The translations under genes and the position numbers were made by a program. Under the pieces are notes generated by a model that was not told the origin of the DNA, did not search any database, and saw only the letters and a program-made list of their open reading frames with translations. This document shows positions 8,735-19,415 of a DNA stretch of 60,054 nt, piece by piece (position 1 is the first letter of the stretch; each line of letters opens with the position of its first letter). The stretch comes from Clostridium sp. D53t1_180928_C8 (lineage in GTDB: Bacteria; Bacillota; Clostridia; Clostridiales; Clostridiaceae), in assembly GCF_015667795.1 (NCBI RefSeq), contig NZ_JADPEL010000021.1, forward strand, positions 1-60,054. The letters are read 5' to 3'.

Positions 8735-10502
8735 TAAGAACCCCTCCTTCGTTGATTAAAGTATCAATGTCAGCTCTTAATTCAGCAGCAATATCATCCA
8801 TCTTAGATATTTCATCTTCATGGATATATTTACTTCTTGCAATTTTATCTCTTACTTCTAATCCTAAGATCTTATCTAAGTAAACTCCTGCATCTAAAGC
8901 TCTTTCTGCTTCTTTTCTGAATAATAATACAAGCTTTAACATTTTGTATTGTTTATCTAATGAAGTATAAGTATCTATTTCGTGGAAACCATTTTGTTGT
9001 AAATAGTCTTCTCTTATAGACTTAGCAACTTCTAATTTTAATCTATCTTTTTCTGATAATGCATCAATACCAACTAAGCTTACGATTTCTTGTAAACCTG
9101 ATTCTTCTTGAAGTAAAGTCATTGCTTCTTGTCTTAATGTAGACCAATCTGCAGCAACTGTTTCATTTAAGTAACCATCAACAGTATCAGCATATAATGA
9201 ATATGAGTTAATCCAGTTTATAGCTGGGAAGTGTCTCTTATATGCAAGTTGAGCATCTAATCCCCAGAAAACTTTAACTATTCTAAGTGTTGATTGAGTA
9301 ACTGGTTCAGAAAGGTCTCCCCCTGGAGGTGAAACCGCACCGATTGCAGTAACAGCACCTTGTCTTCCATCTTTACCTAAACAAACAACTTTACCAGCTC
9401 TTTCATAGTAATCAGAAAGTCTAGATCCTAAGTATGCTGGATAACCTTCGTCTCCTGGCATTTCTTCAAGTCTACCAGACATTTCTCTTAATGCTTCTGC
9501 CCATCTTGATGTAGAGTCAGCCATGATTGATACTGAGTATCCCATATCTCTGAAGTATTCAGCAATTGTGATACCTGTATATATACAAGCTTCTCTGGCA
9601 GCAACTGGCATGTTTGAAGTATTAGCTATAAGAACTGTTCTCTTCATTAGAGATTCTCCAGTTTTAGGGTCTTTTAATTCTGGGAACTCATTAAGAACGT
9701 CTGTCATCTCGTTACCACGCTCACCGCATCCAACGTAAACAACTATTTCAGCATCTCCCCATTTTGCAATTTGGTGTTGAACAACTGTCTTACCTGCTCC
9801 GAAAGGACCTGGTACTGCAGCAGCTCCACCTTTAGCTACTGGGAAGAATGTATCTATAACTCTTTGACCTGTAGTCATTGGAGCTTCTGGTTTTAATTTT
9901 TGTGCATAAGGTCTACCTTTTCTTGCAGGCCATTTTTGCATCATTTGAACTTCTCTGTCACCTTTAGCAGTTTCAACAACACAAACTGTGTCTACAACTG
10001 TAAAATCTCCAGATTTAATCTCCTTAATAGTACCTTCTATTCCATAAGGAACCATTATTTTGTGTAATACAACTGCAGTTTCTTGAACTGTTCCTATTAC
10101 ATCACCAGCTTCAACTTTGTCTCCCACTTTAACTATAGGATTGAAAGTCCAAACTCTTTCTCTATTTAGTGAAGTAACTGAAATCCCTTTTGTTAAAAAT
10201 GGTGATTGAGCTACTTTTTCAAATGCATCTAGTGGTCTTTGTATTCCATCGAACATTGACTCTATAAGTCCTGGTCCAAGTTCAATACTTAAAGGTTCAC
10301 CTGTTGTAACAACTGGGTCCCCTGGCCCTATTCCTGTAGTTTCTTCGTAAACTTGGATAGATGCCTTATCGCCTCTCATTTCGATAATTTCTCCGATAAG
10401 ACCTTTTTCTCCAACCTTAACCATATCTAATATATTTGCTTCGTCCATTCCTTCAGCAACAACTAAAGGACCTGCAACCTTGATTATTTTTCCGGTCTTC
10501 AA
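8727..10502 (-). CDS. ntpA: V-type ATPase subunit A (catalytic)
   Basis: The 591-residue catalytic subunit, about 100 residues longer than F-type beta because of the V/A-specific non-homologous insert (about 115-190). P-loop GPFGAGKT at residues 232-239, followed by the GCGERGNEM segment and the [24 protein letters not shown] region that includes the arginine/glutamate-rich catalytic lining. It starts with TTG at 10502; the ribosome site is weak (AGGCAGG). Operon position between subunits F and B is as in Enterococcus hirae ntp. Confidence 0.97.
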   Translation of the reverse strand: MKTGKIIKVAGPLVVAEGMDEANILDMVKVGEKGLIGEIIEMRGDKASIQVYEETTGIGPGDPVVTTGEPLSIELGPGLIESMFDGIQRPLDAFEKVAQSPFLTKGISVTSLNRERVWTFNPIVKVGDKVEAGDVIGTVQETAVVLHKIMVPYGIEGTIKEIKSGDFTVVDTVCVVETAKGDREVQMMQKWPARKGRPYAQKLKPEAPMTTGQRVIDTFFPVAKGGAAAVPGPFGAGKTVVQHQIAKWGDAEIVVYVGCGERGNEMTDVLNEFPELKDPKTGESLMKRTVLIANTSNMPVAAREACIYTGITIAEYFRDMGYSVSIMADSTSRWAEALREMSGRLEEMPGDEGYPAYLGSRLSDYYERAGKVVCLGKDGRQGAVTAIGAVSPPGGDLSEPVTQSTLRIVKVFWGLDAQLAYKRHFPAINWINSYSLYADTVDGYLNETVAADWSTLRQEAMTLLQEESGLQEIVSLVGIDALSEKDRLKLEVAKSIREDYLQQNGFHEIDTYTSLDKQYKMLKLVLLFRKEAERALDAGVYLDKILGLEVRDKIARSKYIHEDEISKMDDIAAELRADIDTLINEGGVLNA

Positions 10503-10519
10503 ATCTCTAACCTGCCTTC

Positions 10520-10831
10520 CTATAAAATATTGACACCAACAGCTTTTTCTACGCTATCACTAATTCTCTTTGAACCTATATTTAAAGTTCCTTGGTTACT
10601 TGGAATTAATATTACAGCAGGAAGCATTTGCTTGTTGTAACGTTCAATTGTTTCTTCTATTGTTACTGCTACTTGTTCTGTTATGAAGATAACTGCGTAT
10701 CCATTCATAGCCATTCTATCAACAGCAACTCTAGCTTCATCAGCTTCTACAACTGGAAATACATCTATTCCAATAGCTTTGAATGCTAAAACTGAGTCTT
10801 TATCACCAACTACACCGATTTTCTTATACAT
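10520..10831 (-). CDS. ntpG: V-type ATPase subunit F (NtpG type)
   Basis: Small Rossmann-like central-stalk subunit that binds subunit D and modulates activity. The N-terminus [21 protein letters not shown] and the central [10 protein letters not shown] strand are typical. I start it at ATG 10831 (MYKKIGVV), which aligns with homologues; a GTG at 10840 sits closer to the AAAGG motif and cannot be excluded. Either start overlaps the end of ntpC, so translation is coupled. Confidence 0.93.
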   Translation of the reverse strand: MYKKIGVVGDKDSVLAFKAIGIDVFPVVEADEARVAVDRMAMNGYAVIFITEQVAVTIEETIERYNKQMLPAVILIPSNQGTLNIGSKRISDSVEKAVGVNIL

Positions 10832-11825
10832 AAATATCACGCAGCCTTTCTCTGATTACTTCCTCAGCAATATTATTAAGCTTACCTACCATAATGATTC
10901 TTATTATTTTAATTTCTGTTTCTTTAGCGTAAATATATGATAATATTCTTTCTGGTCCAAATGTTACAAGCTTTCCACTTTTCATAAGATCCATAATATA
11001 ATTATCACTTAATTTTTCTAAAAGATTTGCTGAATTTGTAGCTATGTACCCTTCAACACCTTCTTTTATTAAATCAGAATATACACTTGTGCTTAATTTT
11101 GAAATAATATTTTCTGGTGTTTCATTTAGTATAGACACTAAAGTATCTTTGCTTATAGATCCACCACTAACTAAAACTTCTGAAGCAAACTCTCTTCCTT
11201 TACCTTGCTTTTTAATTCTTAGTAAAGTTCTAATATTTGTAGCATCAATAATAGCATTTACAAGCTTATCTGTAAATTTGTAGTTTAAAGATTTTTTTAT
11301 TTCTACTAACTCTTTAAACATATATTTATCTACAATAATATCGATATTTTGAGGATCTTTATTTGCTTCAAAATCAGCTATTACTTCTTGAACCGCCTTT
11401 TCAACATTTCCTTTTAAGTCTCTGAAATTATCTGTATCAATTTTTCTCTTTAAATCACTTAAATCTTCTTTTCCTAAATCTATTAACATATTAGAAAAAT
11501 CTTTTCCTAAGAATTTTCCTTTTAATAATACCTTTATATTATGGTATTTATATTTAATGCTCATTAGATCTACGATTTCTTTTACTGGGCATAGTTCATA
11601 AACTAATTTATAAACTCTTTTAAGCTCTGTGCTTAGAATTTCCTCATAATCACTTGCTCTTTTAACATTACCCATTATATTTGCATACTCAGTTTCCCCA
11701 AGTATTTTTAAAACCTCATCAGCAGAATTAGCTTCTAGCATTCTCTCTACTTTGGCCTTATCAAGGAGTCTTGTTTCCAATACCCAAATTCTTGAAAGAG
11801 CTTGAGTAAATTGCATTACATCCAT
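10824..11825 (-). CDS. ntpC: V-type ATPase subunit C/d (NtpC)
   Basis: About 333 residues of helical protein that caps the membrane rotor ring and receives the DF shaft. The sequence shows the three-fold repeated helical pattern of the vATP-synt_AC39 family, with [14 protein letters not shown] at residues 9-22 and [16 protein letters not shown] near 112. Strong ribosome site (AAGGAGGGG). Eleven bases separate it from ntpE. Confidence 0.93.
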   Translation of the reverse strand: MDVMQFTQALSRIWVLETRLLDKAKVERMLEANSADEVLKILGETEYANIMGNVKRASDYEEILSTELKRVYKLVYELCPVKEIVDLMSIKYKYHNIKVLLKGKFLGKDFSNMLIDLGKEDLSDLKRKIDTDNFRDLKGNVEKAVQEVIADFEANKDPQNIDIIVDKYMFKELVEIKKSLNYKFTDKLVNAIIDATNIRTLLRIKKQGKGREFASEVLVSGGSISKDTLVSILNETPENIISKLSTSVYSDLIKEGVEGYIATNSANLLEKLSDNYIMDLMKSGKLVTFGPERILSYIYAKETEIKIIRIIMVGKLNNIAEEVIRERLRDIYV

Positions 11826-11836
11826 ACTACCCCTCC

Positions 11837-12421
11837 TTAATTAAATAACACCTTTGCCACTTCAAACTCTAACTCATCTCTTAATGAGCTTACTAAAGCT
11901 TCATAAGTGCTATTTATTTCTATGCCGTTATTTTCTAAGATGAAACCACCTTTAAAGTTTCCAGCTGTTTCACCTAAAGTTATTTGTGCATCTACGTTTT
12001 TATTTAATTCATCAATGAAAGCTGCATCAACAATTTTTAATCCCTCTTCATTTAAGATTAAAGTTTGCTTACCACTTAAGTTCATTGAAGAAATTGTATT
12101 CTTTACAAAGTTTAAGAAATCTTCTTTAGATAACTTTGTTAACTTATCTATACTTTTTTCAAAAACTTCATCTATAATTTCTTGCTTAGCAGCTAATTTG
12201 TTATTTCTAACTTTTAATTTAGCGCTAGAAATTACTCTTTCCTTTTTAGACTTTGCTTCAACTTCAGCCTTTTCTAAAATTTCCTTAGCAATTTCATTTG
12301 CACTGCTTACTTTTTTAGAAAGAATTTTGTTCTTTTCTTCTTCAGCAGTAGCTAAGATATTTTCCTTTCCAGCTTCTGCATCCTTTAGGATTTTAGAAGT
12401 CATATTCTTTACATTTGACAT
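11837..12421 (-). CDS. ntpE: V-type ATPase subunit E (peripheral stalk)
   Basis: The 194-residue E subunit of the peripheral stator. The first 100 residues are a charged, Lys/Glu/Ala-rich coiled coil; the C-terminal half forms the globular domain with GETAGNFKGGFILENNGIEIN near residues 148-168, a pattern typical of subunit E. It pairs with the NtpF product. Good GGAGATATAAATT ribosome site. Confidence 0.93.
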   Translation of the reverse strand: MSNVKNMTSKILKDAEAGKENILATAEEEKNKILSKKVSSANEIAKEILEKAEVEAKSKKERVISSAKLKVRNNKLAAKQEIIDEVFEKSIDKLTKLSKEDFLNFVKNTISSMNLSGKQTLILNEEGLKIVDAAFIDELNKNVDAQITLGETAGNFKGGFILENNGIEINSTYEALVSSLRDELEFEVAKVLFN

Positions 12422-12473
12422 AATTTATATCTCCAATCTTATATTGACGCTAATCTTATATTGCCGTGTAAAA

Positions 12474-12968
<495 letters not shown>

Positions 12969-14918
12969 CTAATTTTCCTTTAAATTCATATATTTTTCTG
13001 ATGCTTTGAATGGAGTAAATGCTTTTCCTCCACCTTCATAGAATTTTGAGAAATATTCTACGTATTGTAATCTTGCTGTATGAACGTATGCTCCAAGTAA
13101 ACCTAATAATAAGTTAAACACATGAGCTGCTACGAATACGAAAGGTAATAATATTATTGCTGGACCAGTTAAAGACTTCATTAATAAGTTTAATGCTCCT
13201 GCAATACATCCACCTGATAATCCTAATGCCATAAGTCTTGTATATGAAACTAAGTCACCAATATAACTTGTTATTCCATATAAAGCATATAACCCTTGCC
13301 CTATTTGAGCTCCCTTTGTCTTTTCTTCTCTACCACCTGTTAATACTATTACAAGCATACCAAATATCATAGCTGCTATTGCAATATACTTGAACATTGG
13401 TGGCCATTTTAACGCTATAGATCCTGCTAATACTCCAATAGATATTAAAGTAATTAACCATGAACCAACATCATAAAATGCATCTTTAGGTTTCCCTGAC
13501 TTTATAAGTGTATATGCTTTTACACATAAACCAAAGAATATTTGAATAACCCCAAATACTATTGATGCAACTAGAAGAGTATTAACATCTTCTGTTGGAT
13601 TTATAAGTCCTGGTATCTTAACTGCATCACCAAAGAATGATCCGTAAATCAATCCTATAACGATTGTTGGTATACTTAAGAATAAGAAGAATCTAGCAAA
13701 GTCTTCATTTTTCTTATTTAATTTTAAGAATTTCATTGCACAGAATGCACCAATTAACATTACTAATCCATATCCAACGTCAGCAACCATCATCCCAAAG
13801 AATATTAAGTAGAATGGCACTAATAATGGTGTAGGATCCACTTCGTTATATTTTGGCAAACTATACATTTCAGTAACAGATTCGAATGTTTTGTTAAGTA
13901 ATCCATTTTTTAACTTTACTGGAACTGCCTCAACTTCATCTTCTTTTACCTCTTCAAATGATATATAATAATCATCATTTAATACTTTTTTACATATTTT
14001 TTGTAATTCTTCGTTTTTCTCTACTTCACACCATCCTTGAATTGCAACAGTATTAGTAGTTCTTAAGAAATTATTTGAAGCTTTATATCTTAAAACTGCG
14101 TTTGTAAGATAATCATAAACCAACTTCATTTTCTTATAGTCTTCTTCAAAAGAAGCTACTTCTTCTTTAACAAAGAAAATCTTTGATTTTAATTCTTCAA
14201 TTTCATGAGCATGATTTGTTATTACCACTTGTGGTATTTCATTATACTCTGATTTAAATGAACTAAATCCAAATCCTCTTAAAAGGTTTAGTACTTCGTC
14301 ATGTCTTTCTTTTAAAGCCACAACTACAACATTTATGTCATTATTACCTCTAGAGATAATTTCAACATATTCAGCATCTAAACTTTTAGTAAGTTGTTCT
14401 TCATATTGTTTTGAAATACTCCCTACAAAAGTTGATACCATATTTAGCTCATTTAGAGCTTCAAAAGAAATATCTAAGGCCTGCCATGGAGTTAAAACTT
14501 CAATTTCGCCTTCTAGCTTAGTAATCTTGCTTTCTATGCTATGAAGCTCATCTTCCTTTTCCTTAACTTTAGCATAAATTTCATTCCAGTTAATATTCTT
14601 AACCGCTTTTTCTAATTCATCAATAGTTAAGTTTTCCTTGTCATCCTCTAATGCTTTTAATCCTGACTTTTTAGGCATATAGCTAGTTAAAAAGTCTAGA
14701 GTCATTTTAGCCTTTGATAAATCTTCTTCATACTTTGCTATATTTGAATCTATAGAATCCTTTGAAAGAGATTGTAGCTCCTCATTAGCTTCTAATATGT
14801 TTTCATCTTGTAGATTTATAAACTCTACATTAGAAAAGCCTTGAAGGCTACGAAGAAGCTCTTCTTTCTTTGATTCAAAGGTTAGCAAAGTGAATTTGTT
14901 CATCTTAACTATTGCCAT
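12969..14918 (-). CDS. ntpI: V-type ATPase subunit I/a (ion channel stator)
   Basis: The 649-residue membrane stator. The N-terminal half (to about 340) is soluble with long coiled coils that bind the peripheral stalk; the C-terminal half has seven or eight helices. The essential arginine lies in YTRLMALGLSGGCIAGALN (about residues 562-580), facing the proteolipid carboxylate. The start overlaps the ntpF stop by 14 bases. Confidence 0.95.
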   Translation of the reverse strand: MAIVKMNKFTLLTFESKKEELLRSLQGFSNVEFINLQDENILEANEELQSLSKDSIDSNIAKYEEDLSKAKMTLDFLTSYMPKKSGLKALEDDKENLTIDELEKAVKNINWNEIYAKVKEKEDELHSIESKITKLEGEIEVLTPWQALDISFEALNELNMVSTFVGSISKQYEEQLTKSLDAEYVEIISRGNNDINVVVVALKERHDEVLNLLRGFGFSSFKSEYNEIPQVVITNHAHEIEELKSKIFFVKEEVASFEEDYKKMKLVYDYLTNAVLRYKASNNFLRTTNTVAIQGWCEVEKNEELQKICKKVLNDDYYISFEEVKEDEVEAVPVKLKNGLLNKTFESVTEMYSLPKYNEVDPTPLLVPFYLIFFGMMVADVGYGLVMLIGAFCAMKFLKLNKKNEDFARFFLFLSIPTIVIGLIYGSFFGDAVKIPGLINPTEDVNTLLVASIVFGVIQIFFGLCVKAYTLIKSGKPKDAFYDVGSWLITLISIGVLAGSIALKWPPMFKYIAIAAMIFGMLVIVLTGGREEKTKGAQIGQGLYALYGITSYIGDLVSYTRLMALGLSGGCIAGALNLLMKSLTGPAIILLPFVFVAAHVFNLLLGLLGAYVHTARLQYVEYFSKFYEGGGKAFTPFKASEKYMNLKEN

Positions 14919-15231
14919 GAATCTTCACTATCCTCTCAACAACTATATTAATAGCATTATCTTTTACTTCTTGAGACATATTACGTATAGCTTCTATGTC
15001 TTTTTCTCCTACTTTTAAGATAGGTTCTGCATTGCTATTTCCTTCTTCTAAAGCTGCATTTAATAAATCATTAGCTTTTATTTTAGCATTGTTTATTATT
15101 TGGTCATATTTAACCTCTGCTTCTTTAGTTGCATTGCTAACAATTTCTTTTGCATTTTGTTTAGCTTCAGAAATTATCGCTTCTGCTTTTTTCTCAGCTT
15201 CTTTTATCTCATTAATTGCCTCTAATGCCAA
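14905..15231 (-). CDS. ntpF: V-type ATPase peripheral stalk subunit (NtpF/G-H type)
   Basis: A 108-residue, highly charged helical protein (Ala/Glu/Lys/Asn heptads throughout), the partner of subunit E in the peripheral stalk. First gene of the operon. The TTG start at 15231 follows AGGTGGTG. Sequence conservation in this family is low; the assignment rests mainly on coiled-coil character and on the operon order, which matches ntpFIKECGABD. Confidence 0.9.
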   Translation of the reverse strand: MALEAINEIKEAEKKAEAIISEAKQNAKEIVSNATKEAEVKYDQIINNAKIKANDLLNAALEEGNSNAEPILKVGEKDIEAIRNMSQEVKDNAINIVVERIVKIHGNS

Positions 15232-15273
15232 AGTCTCACCACCTTTACTATATACAACTTGGATAATATAAAT

Positions 15274-15297
15274 ATTAATACTTTATATAGTATTAAT
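15274..15297. repeat. Inverted repeat in the V-ATPase leader
   Basis: A 9-bp perfect palindromic stem (ATTAATACT and its complement, 6-base loop) between the promoter and the ntpF ribosome site. It has no T run after it on the minus strand, so it is more likely an operator or an RNA-stabilising hairpin than a terminator. Confidence 0.5.
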
Positions 15298-15317
15298 TAC
15301 TTTTTATCTCTTTTATA

Positions 15318-15345
15318 ATTATACACTGTTTTTACAATTTTTCAA
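15318..15345 (-). promoter_or_regulatory. Sigma-A-type promoter for the V-ATPase operon
   Basis: On the minus strand TTGAAA (15345-15340), 16 bases, then TATAAT (15323-15318) preceded by TG. About 85 bases upstream of ntpF; the only good match in the gap. Confidence 0.7.
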
Positions 15346-15452
15346 CTTTTTTTTGTTAAGATTCCCTAAACAACATTTTAACTTTATAACAATTATCTAT
15401 TTTATAAAACTTCATATATTTTTTTAACAATATTTTCATAATGTTAAATATG

Positions 15453-17129
15453 TTAAATACCTTTCACTTTACTAGTTATATCCTCCATTTTTCCATCATA
15501 TGAACATAAGAAATATACTTTTTCCTTGTTTACATAATTATTTTTTACAAAATCATTTATATTTATAATAAAACTTTCAATATAATTTTCTCTAAATGAA
15601 TACTCATCTCTAAGAAGATCCTTTATTTCATTTTCCTGCCATTTTTCTAATCCTCTTCCTAAAAATTCTGGCATACCTCTTCTTTTGTTGAATATTAAAT
15701 AGTCATATTTTATTATGTCACGTAACACTTCACTATCTAACTTTGTTATATCCATATTGAAATCTAAAAATACTTTATAATATTCACTATTACCTATATT
15801 TCTATCAAAATACCCTTTTTTATCAAAGTAGTTCCCTAATTCTAAATAAAAATCATAAGGTGTATCAAAACTAGTAATTAAAAATTTTATTATATTATTA
15901 AATTTTTGAGAGTTATAATATTTATCAACCATACTTTCTACTTTCTTTAATACTAAAAGCTCATCGTAAGATATATCTTTTGTTTGTAATATTTCATATG
16001 GCGGATATGGTGAATACTTCATTCCATATTCTTCGGCTTCTTCTCTCATGGATGATCCTCTAAGTAGCTTTAAAAATCCTAACTGTATCTCTTCTGGTCC
16101 TATGCTATAAACATCATTAAATGACTTTTTAAATGATGTTATATCTTCTCCTGGTAATCCTGCAATTAAATCAAGATGTTGTTTAATATTTTTAATTTCA
16201 AGCAACTCAACTACTTTTTCTTTTATATCACTAAAATTCACAAATCTATTAATTCTATTTAATACATCATCATTAGTTGTTTGTACTCCTACTTCAAACT
16301 GGAATCTATCCTTCGGAGCCTTTCTTAATAGTTCTAATTCTTGTGGTTTTAATATATCTGCAGAGATCTCAAAGTGGAATTGTGTATTAGTTTCAGCATT
16401 AATTAAAAACTCCCATATCGCCATAGAAAATTTAAAATTACAATTAAAGGTCCTATCAACAAACTTAACTAACCTAACCTTTTTATCTATAAAATATTGT
16501 AATTCTTTCTTTACTCTATCTACGTTTAAGAATCTCACACCATGTGTAGTAGATGAAAGACAATATTTACAATTAAAAGGACACCCTCTAGAAGCTTCAT
16601 AATATACTATTTTATTATCTAAATTTTCATCTTCTTTATACGGAAATACTATTTCTTCCATATTCATTAATGGTCTATTTCCATTACTTATAACCTCATC
16701 ATTTTCTTTAAAATACAATCCTCTTATATCCGTAATACTTCTATATCCTAATAAGTATTCGATAAATTCCCTATAAGTTTTTTCCCCTTCTCCTTGAATC
16801 ACATAATCTCCAGGAAGTTCCTTTAATATATTTAAGCTATCATAAGATACCTCTGGTCCACCATAAACAATCTTTATATTTTTATCTACTAATTTTATTA
16901 AATTTGATAGTCTCTTTACTATTTCTATATTCCAAATATATGTTGAAAAAGCTATTACATCTGCTTTTTCCTTTATTATTTCTTCTAATATTTTTTCATC
17001 TCTATCATTTATAGAGAATTCTCTTATTTTACATTCGTAATCCATATCCTCCGTAAATGCCTTTAAATACCTAACTGCTAAATTGCTATGAACAAACTTT
17101 GAGTTTATAGCTGTTAATAATACCTTCAT
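15453..17129 (-). CDS. B12-binding-domain radical SAM protein
   Basis: A 558-residue protein with an N-terminal cobalamin-binding Rossmann domain (MKVLLTAINSKFVHSNLAVRYL, ADVIAFSTYIWN, IVYGGPEVS) and a radical SAM core with the CxxxCxxC cluster in SRGCPFNCKYCLSS (about residues 179-192). The C-terminal third (from about 400) resembles the DUF4080-type extension found on these proteins. The reaction is unknown; members are often annotated as Mg-protoporphyrin ester cyclase-like, which is only a distant relationship. It follows the small methyltransferase-like gene after 25 bases, suggesting an operon. Confidence 0.88.
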   Translation of the reverse strand: MKVLLTAINSKFVHSNLAVRYLKAFTEDMDYECKIREFSINDRDEKILEEIIKEKADVIAFSTYIWNIEIVKRLSNLIKLVDKNIKIVYGGPEVSYDSLNILKELPGDYVIQGEGEKTYREFIEYLLGYRSITDIRGLYFKENDEVISNGNRPLMNMEEIVFPYKEDENLDNKIVYYEASRGCPFNCKYCLSSTTHGVRFLNVDRVKKELQYFIDKKVRLVKFVDRTFNCNFKFSMAIWEFLINAETNTQFHFEISADILKPQELELLRKAPKDRFQFEVGVQTTNDDVLNRINRFVNFSDIKEKVVELLEIKNIKQHLDLIAGLPGEDITSFKKSFNDVYSIGPEEIQLGFLKLLRGSSMREEAEEYGMKYSPYPPYEILQTKDISYDELLVLKKVESMVDKYYNSQKFNNIIKFLITSFDTPYDFYLELGNYFDKKGYFDRNIGNSEYYKVFLDFNMDITKLDSEVLRDIIKYDYLIFNKRRGMPEFLGRGLEKWQENEIKDLLRDEYSFRENYIESFIININDFVKNNYVNKEKVYFLCSYDGKMEDITSKVKGI

Positions 17130-17154
17130 CCTTTTCTTCCTTTCCTTCGTTTAA

Positions 17155-17649
17155 CTATTTTATTTTTTCTCCTTTTACAAAAAAAATATCTTCCCAAACT
17201 TTTTCTTCTTTTATTGTATATATATCACCCAACATCCTTTTTGTATCATCTATATTTGATTTAGAAATAGGGTTTAAATTTTTAAACTCAAATTCCTTCG
17301 TTTTTCCAGATGGTAAAACTGCCACAACCTTATTATTAAACACTTCTCCAATTTCCTTATTTATATCCCATATATATATTTCTCCACCAACTTTAACTAA
17401 TTTACTAGCTTCTTTAATCAAATTAATTTTATTAGCATCTCTCCACATGCTACTTAAATAAAAGAATACTGTGCAAGTGTCATATCCCCCATGAGTATTT
17501 TCATCAATAGACCCTTCTAGCAAATCAACAGACACCTCATCTATAGCATCCTTAGAAATATTATATATTACTCCATAGCTTTCCCCTACATCTAATACAT
17601 CTCCTGTTAACTTTATGTCACTTAAATTTAATATAATTGTTTTCCCCAT
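17155..17649 (-). CDS. Small SAM-methyltransferase-like protein
   Basis: With the ATG at 17649 (MGKTIILNLSDIKLTGDVLDVG) the protein has 164 residues. It resembles a class I methyltransferase fold: GDVLDVGESYGVIY is close to the motif I loop, DTCTVFFYLSS to the motif IV strand and LVKVGGEIYIWDIN to the post-motif strand. Motif I is degraded (one Gly only), so SAM binding is doubtful. Upstream in-frame GTG codons (17658, 17655) are less likely starts because GGGGAG is better spaced for the ATG. Co-transcribed with the radical SAM gene downstream; a joint role is inference. Confidence 0.6.
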   Translation of the reverse strand: MGKTIILNLSDIKLTGDVLDVGESYGVIYNISKDAIDEVSVDLLEGSIDENTHGGYDTCTVFFYLSSMWRDANKINLIKEASKLVKVGGEIYIWDINKEIGEVFNNKVVAVLPSGKTKEFEFKNLNPISKSNIDDTKRMLGDIYTIKEEKVWEDIFFVKGEKIK

Positions 17650-17807
17650 AAACACCACTCCCCATTTTTACTATTAATAAATTTTACTATTATATTTATA
17701 TAATTATGTAAATTATTTTTATAAATTCATATTTTTTATTATGTATTTCGGTTTTGTAGTATTTTCTTCTTCCACATGTATATTACATCATTTATATATA
17801 TTAATGC

Positions 17808-17843
17808 AAAAAATATTTTGAGATTACTCCCAAAATATTTTTT
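17808..17843. terminator. Terminator after the beta-propeller gene
   Basis: AAAAAATATTTTG and its complement form a 13-bp stem around a 10-base loop, directly after the stop of the 17848-19128 gene in the minus direction, with A/T runs on both sides. Confidence 0.8.
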
Positions 17844-17847
17844 ACTC

Positions 17848-19128
17848 TTATTTAACTTTATTTTTTTGTTTACTCTTATATATTAAAGCTAATATTATTG
17901 CTATTACAAAAACTATAATGAATATCCAAATTACATTTGGGAGATTAAATATATTTTTATTCAATACTCCACCTATCTTATATAAACATCCACCCTTACT
18001 ATCTAATATATATATATTTGCATTATTATATTTTATTTTCTCTACATGACTTTCCTTATCTAATGCAACTATAGCTCTAGATGTATTATTTTCTGTTAAA
18101 ACATAGATATAATTATCTATATTATCTGCAAATATTACTGTATCTTTTGGAAAACACTTTCCCTCATAATCAATAGTTAATCCACTTAGTGATGATACTT
18201 TATCATGTTGATATCTAGGCCCTAATGTAACTTCTGTTGGGTGATTATTTATAACAAATGAAAGTTTATTGCTTCCATCAGAAAATCTTGGAGATGTAAT
18301 AGGATCTCCACCGCTAAAATCTGGCCATCCATACCAAGATTTTTCTTTTATATCATATATATAATCTACATCATCCTTAACCGCCCTAACTCCACAATCT
18401 TCCATGCCCCCAATTATAGCAGTTAACTTTCCTAGACTATCAATAGCTAAACCTTCAACATTCCTAATGCCTGTAGCATAAGTTACAAATTCTTTAGTAT
18501 TTAAATCATATCTCAAGATACTTGCATTGCTTATAATATTTTCTTTAATTTTCTGGCCTTCCTCACACATTGTTCCAAAAGGAATAAATCCATAATTATT
18601 ATTATATCCTATACCTGTTGCTTCCCATTCAAAAGATGCCTTATCTTCATTTTTATTATTTTCATCCACAACTCCAGAATTGGTATTAGATCCTATGCTT
18701 ATATATAAATAGTCATTATTTAAAATAATGTTTGTTTTGTAATTTAAGCCATTGTTAGGCAGATTATTAATTAACTCTATATAATTTTTCTTATTTGCGT
18801 CATATAGTAATACTCTATTGTCAGTTGCTATTATAATATCATTATTATAACATGCTATATCATATATATTTAACTCTTTATCATACAGTAAAATATCTTC
18901 TTTATTATCCTCATTTACCATCTTTATAGTATCTTTAAATGCTATGTATAAATTATTTTCTTTATCGAAATCAAAAGAGACTGCTCCTTCCAAAGCCTTT
19001 GTATTTATTGACCAATCCACATTTTTATAAATAAGATTCAAGTCATACCTATTACTAATTTTATAAATTCCAAATGATAAAGTTACAATAACTATTGAAA
19101 AAACTAAAAACTTTAAAAACCTCTTCAT
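17848..19128 (-). CDS. Membrane-anchored extracytoplasmic beta-propeller protein (sorbosone-dehydrogenase-like)
   Basis: A 426-residue protein with one N-terminal hydrophobic segment (about 5-23) and a C-terminal membrane helix (about 395-415) followed by a short lysine-rich tail. Between them are repeated beta-strand units (for example DKENNLYIAF, IIATDNRVLLYD, YLYISIGSNTN, IYVLTENNTSRAIVAL) and the motif YGWPDFSGGDP, typical of the glucose/sorbosone dehydrogenase propeller family. No metal or PQQ ligand set can be assigned with confidence, so enzymatic activity is not claimed. Transcribed alone. Confidence 0.65.
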   Translation of the reverse strand: MKRFLKFLVFSIVIVTLSFGIYKISNRYDLNLIYKNVDWSINTKALEGAVSFDFDKENNLYIAFKDTIKMVNEDNKEDILLYDKELNIYDIACYNNDIIIATDNRVLLYDANKKNYIELINNLPNNGLNYKTNIILNNDYLYISIGSNTNSGVVDENNKNEDKASFEWEATGIGYNNNYGFIPFGTMCEEGQKIKENIISNASILRYDLNTKEFVTYATGIRNVEGLAIDSLGKLTAIIGGMEDCGVRAVKDDVDYIYDIKEKSWYGWPDFSGGDPITSPRFSDGSNKLSFVINNHPTEVTLGPRYQHDKVSSLSGLTIDYEGKCFPKDTVIFADNIDNYIYVLTENNTSRAIVALDKESHVEKIKYNNANIYILDSKGGCLYKIGGVLNKNIFNLPNVIWIFIIVFVIAIILALIYKSKQKNKVK

Positions 19129-19304
19129 AAATCCTCCCCCTCCTTTATATTTTTATTTATATTTTCTGCATAATAAAATATTACTTAATATTTAAATAAT
19201 AGCTAGTTATATCATATTATCTTATTTTACCGAATAAGTATTAATGTACTTAGCTCTTAGCTTTAATAAACATATATTGTAATTAATTTTAAAATCTAAC
19301 ATCT

Positions 19305-19377
19305 AAATAGCTCTATACTTTATAAAACTGCAGTACTATCTTTATTTATATTTTGACTTTATAGAGCTATTTTTTAC
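19305..19377 (+). terminator. Hairpin with T run in the spoVB leader (possible attenuator)
   Basis: AAATAGCTCTATA (19305-19317) pairs perfectly with 19360-19372, with a 42-base apical region, and is followed on the plus strand by a T-rich stretch. It lies only about 25 bases before the spoVB ribosome site, and no plus-strand gene lies upstream, so it should act on the leader of spoVB itself or on an unannotated short transcript. Confidence 0.6.
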
Positions 19378-19415
19378 TGTAGGCTTATAAACTTTACTTA
19401 AGGAGGCAAATTATT

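Noticed and set aside
9523-9738. Plus-strand ORF of 71 codons within ntpA
   Set aside because: It lies wholly inside a conserved gene on the other strand, has no ribosome site and shows composition expected of an antisense shadow. The same applies to the other plus-strand ORFs inside the V-ATPase, tig, lon and asr genes.
15424-15447. Inverted repeat TTAACA...TGTTAA after the radical SAM gene as a terminator
   Set aside because: In the direction of transcription it is followed by A, not T, and the stem is interrupted.
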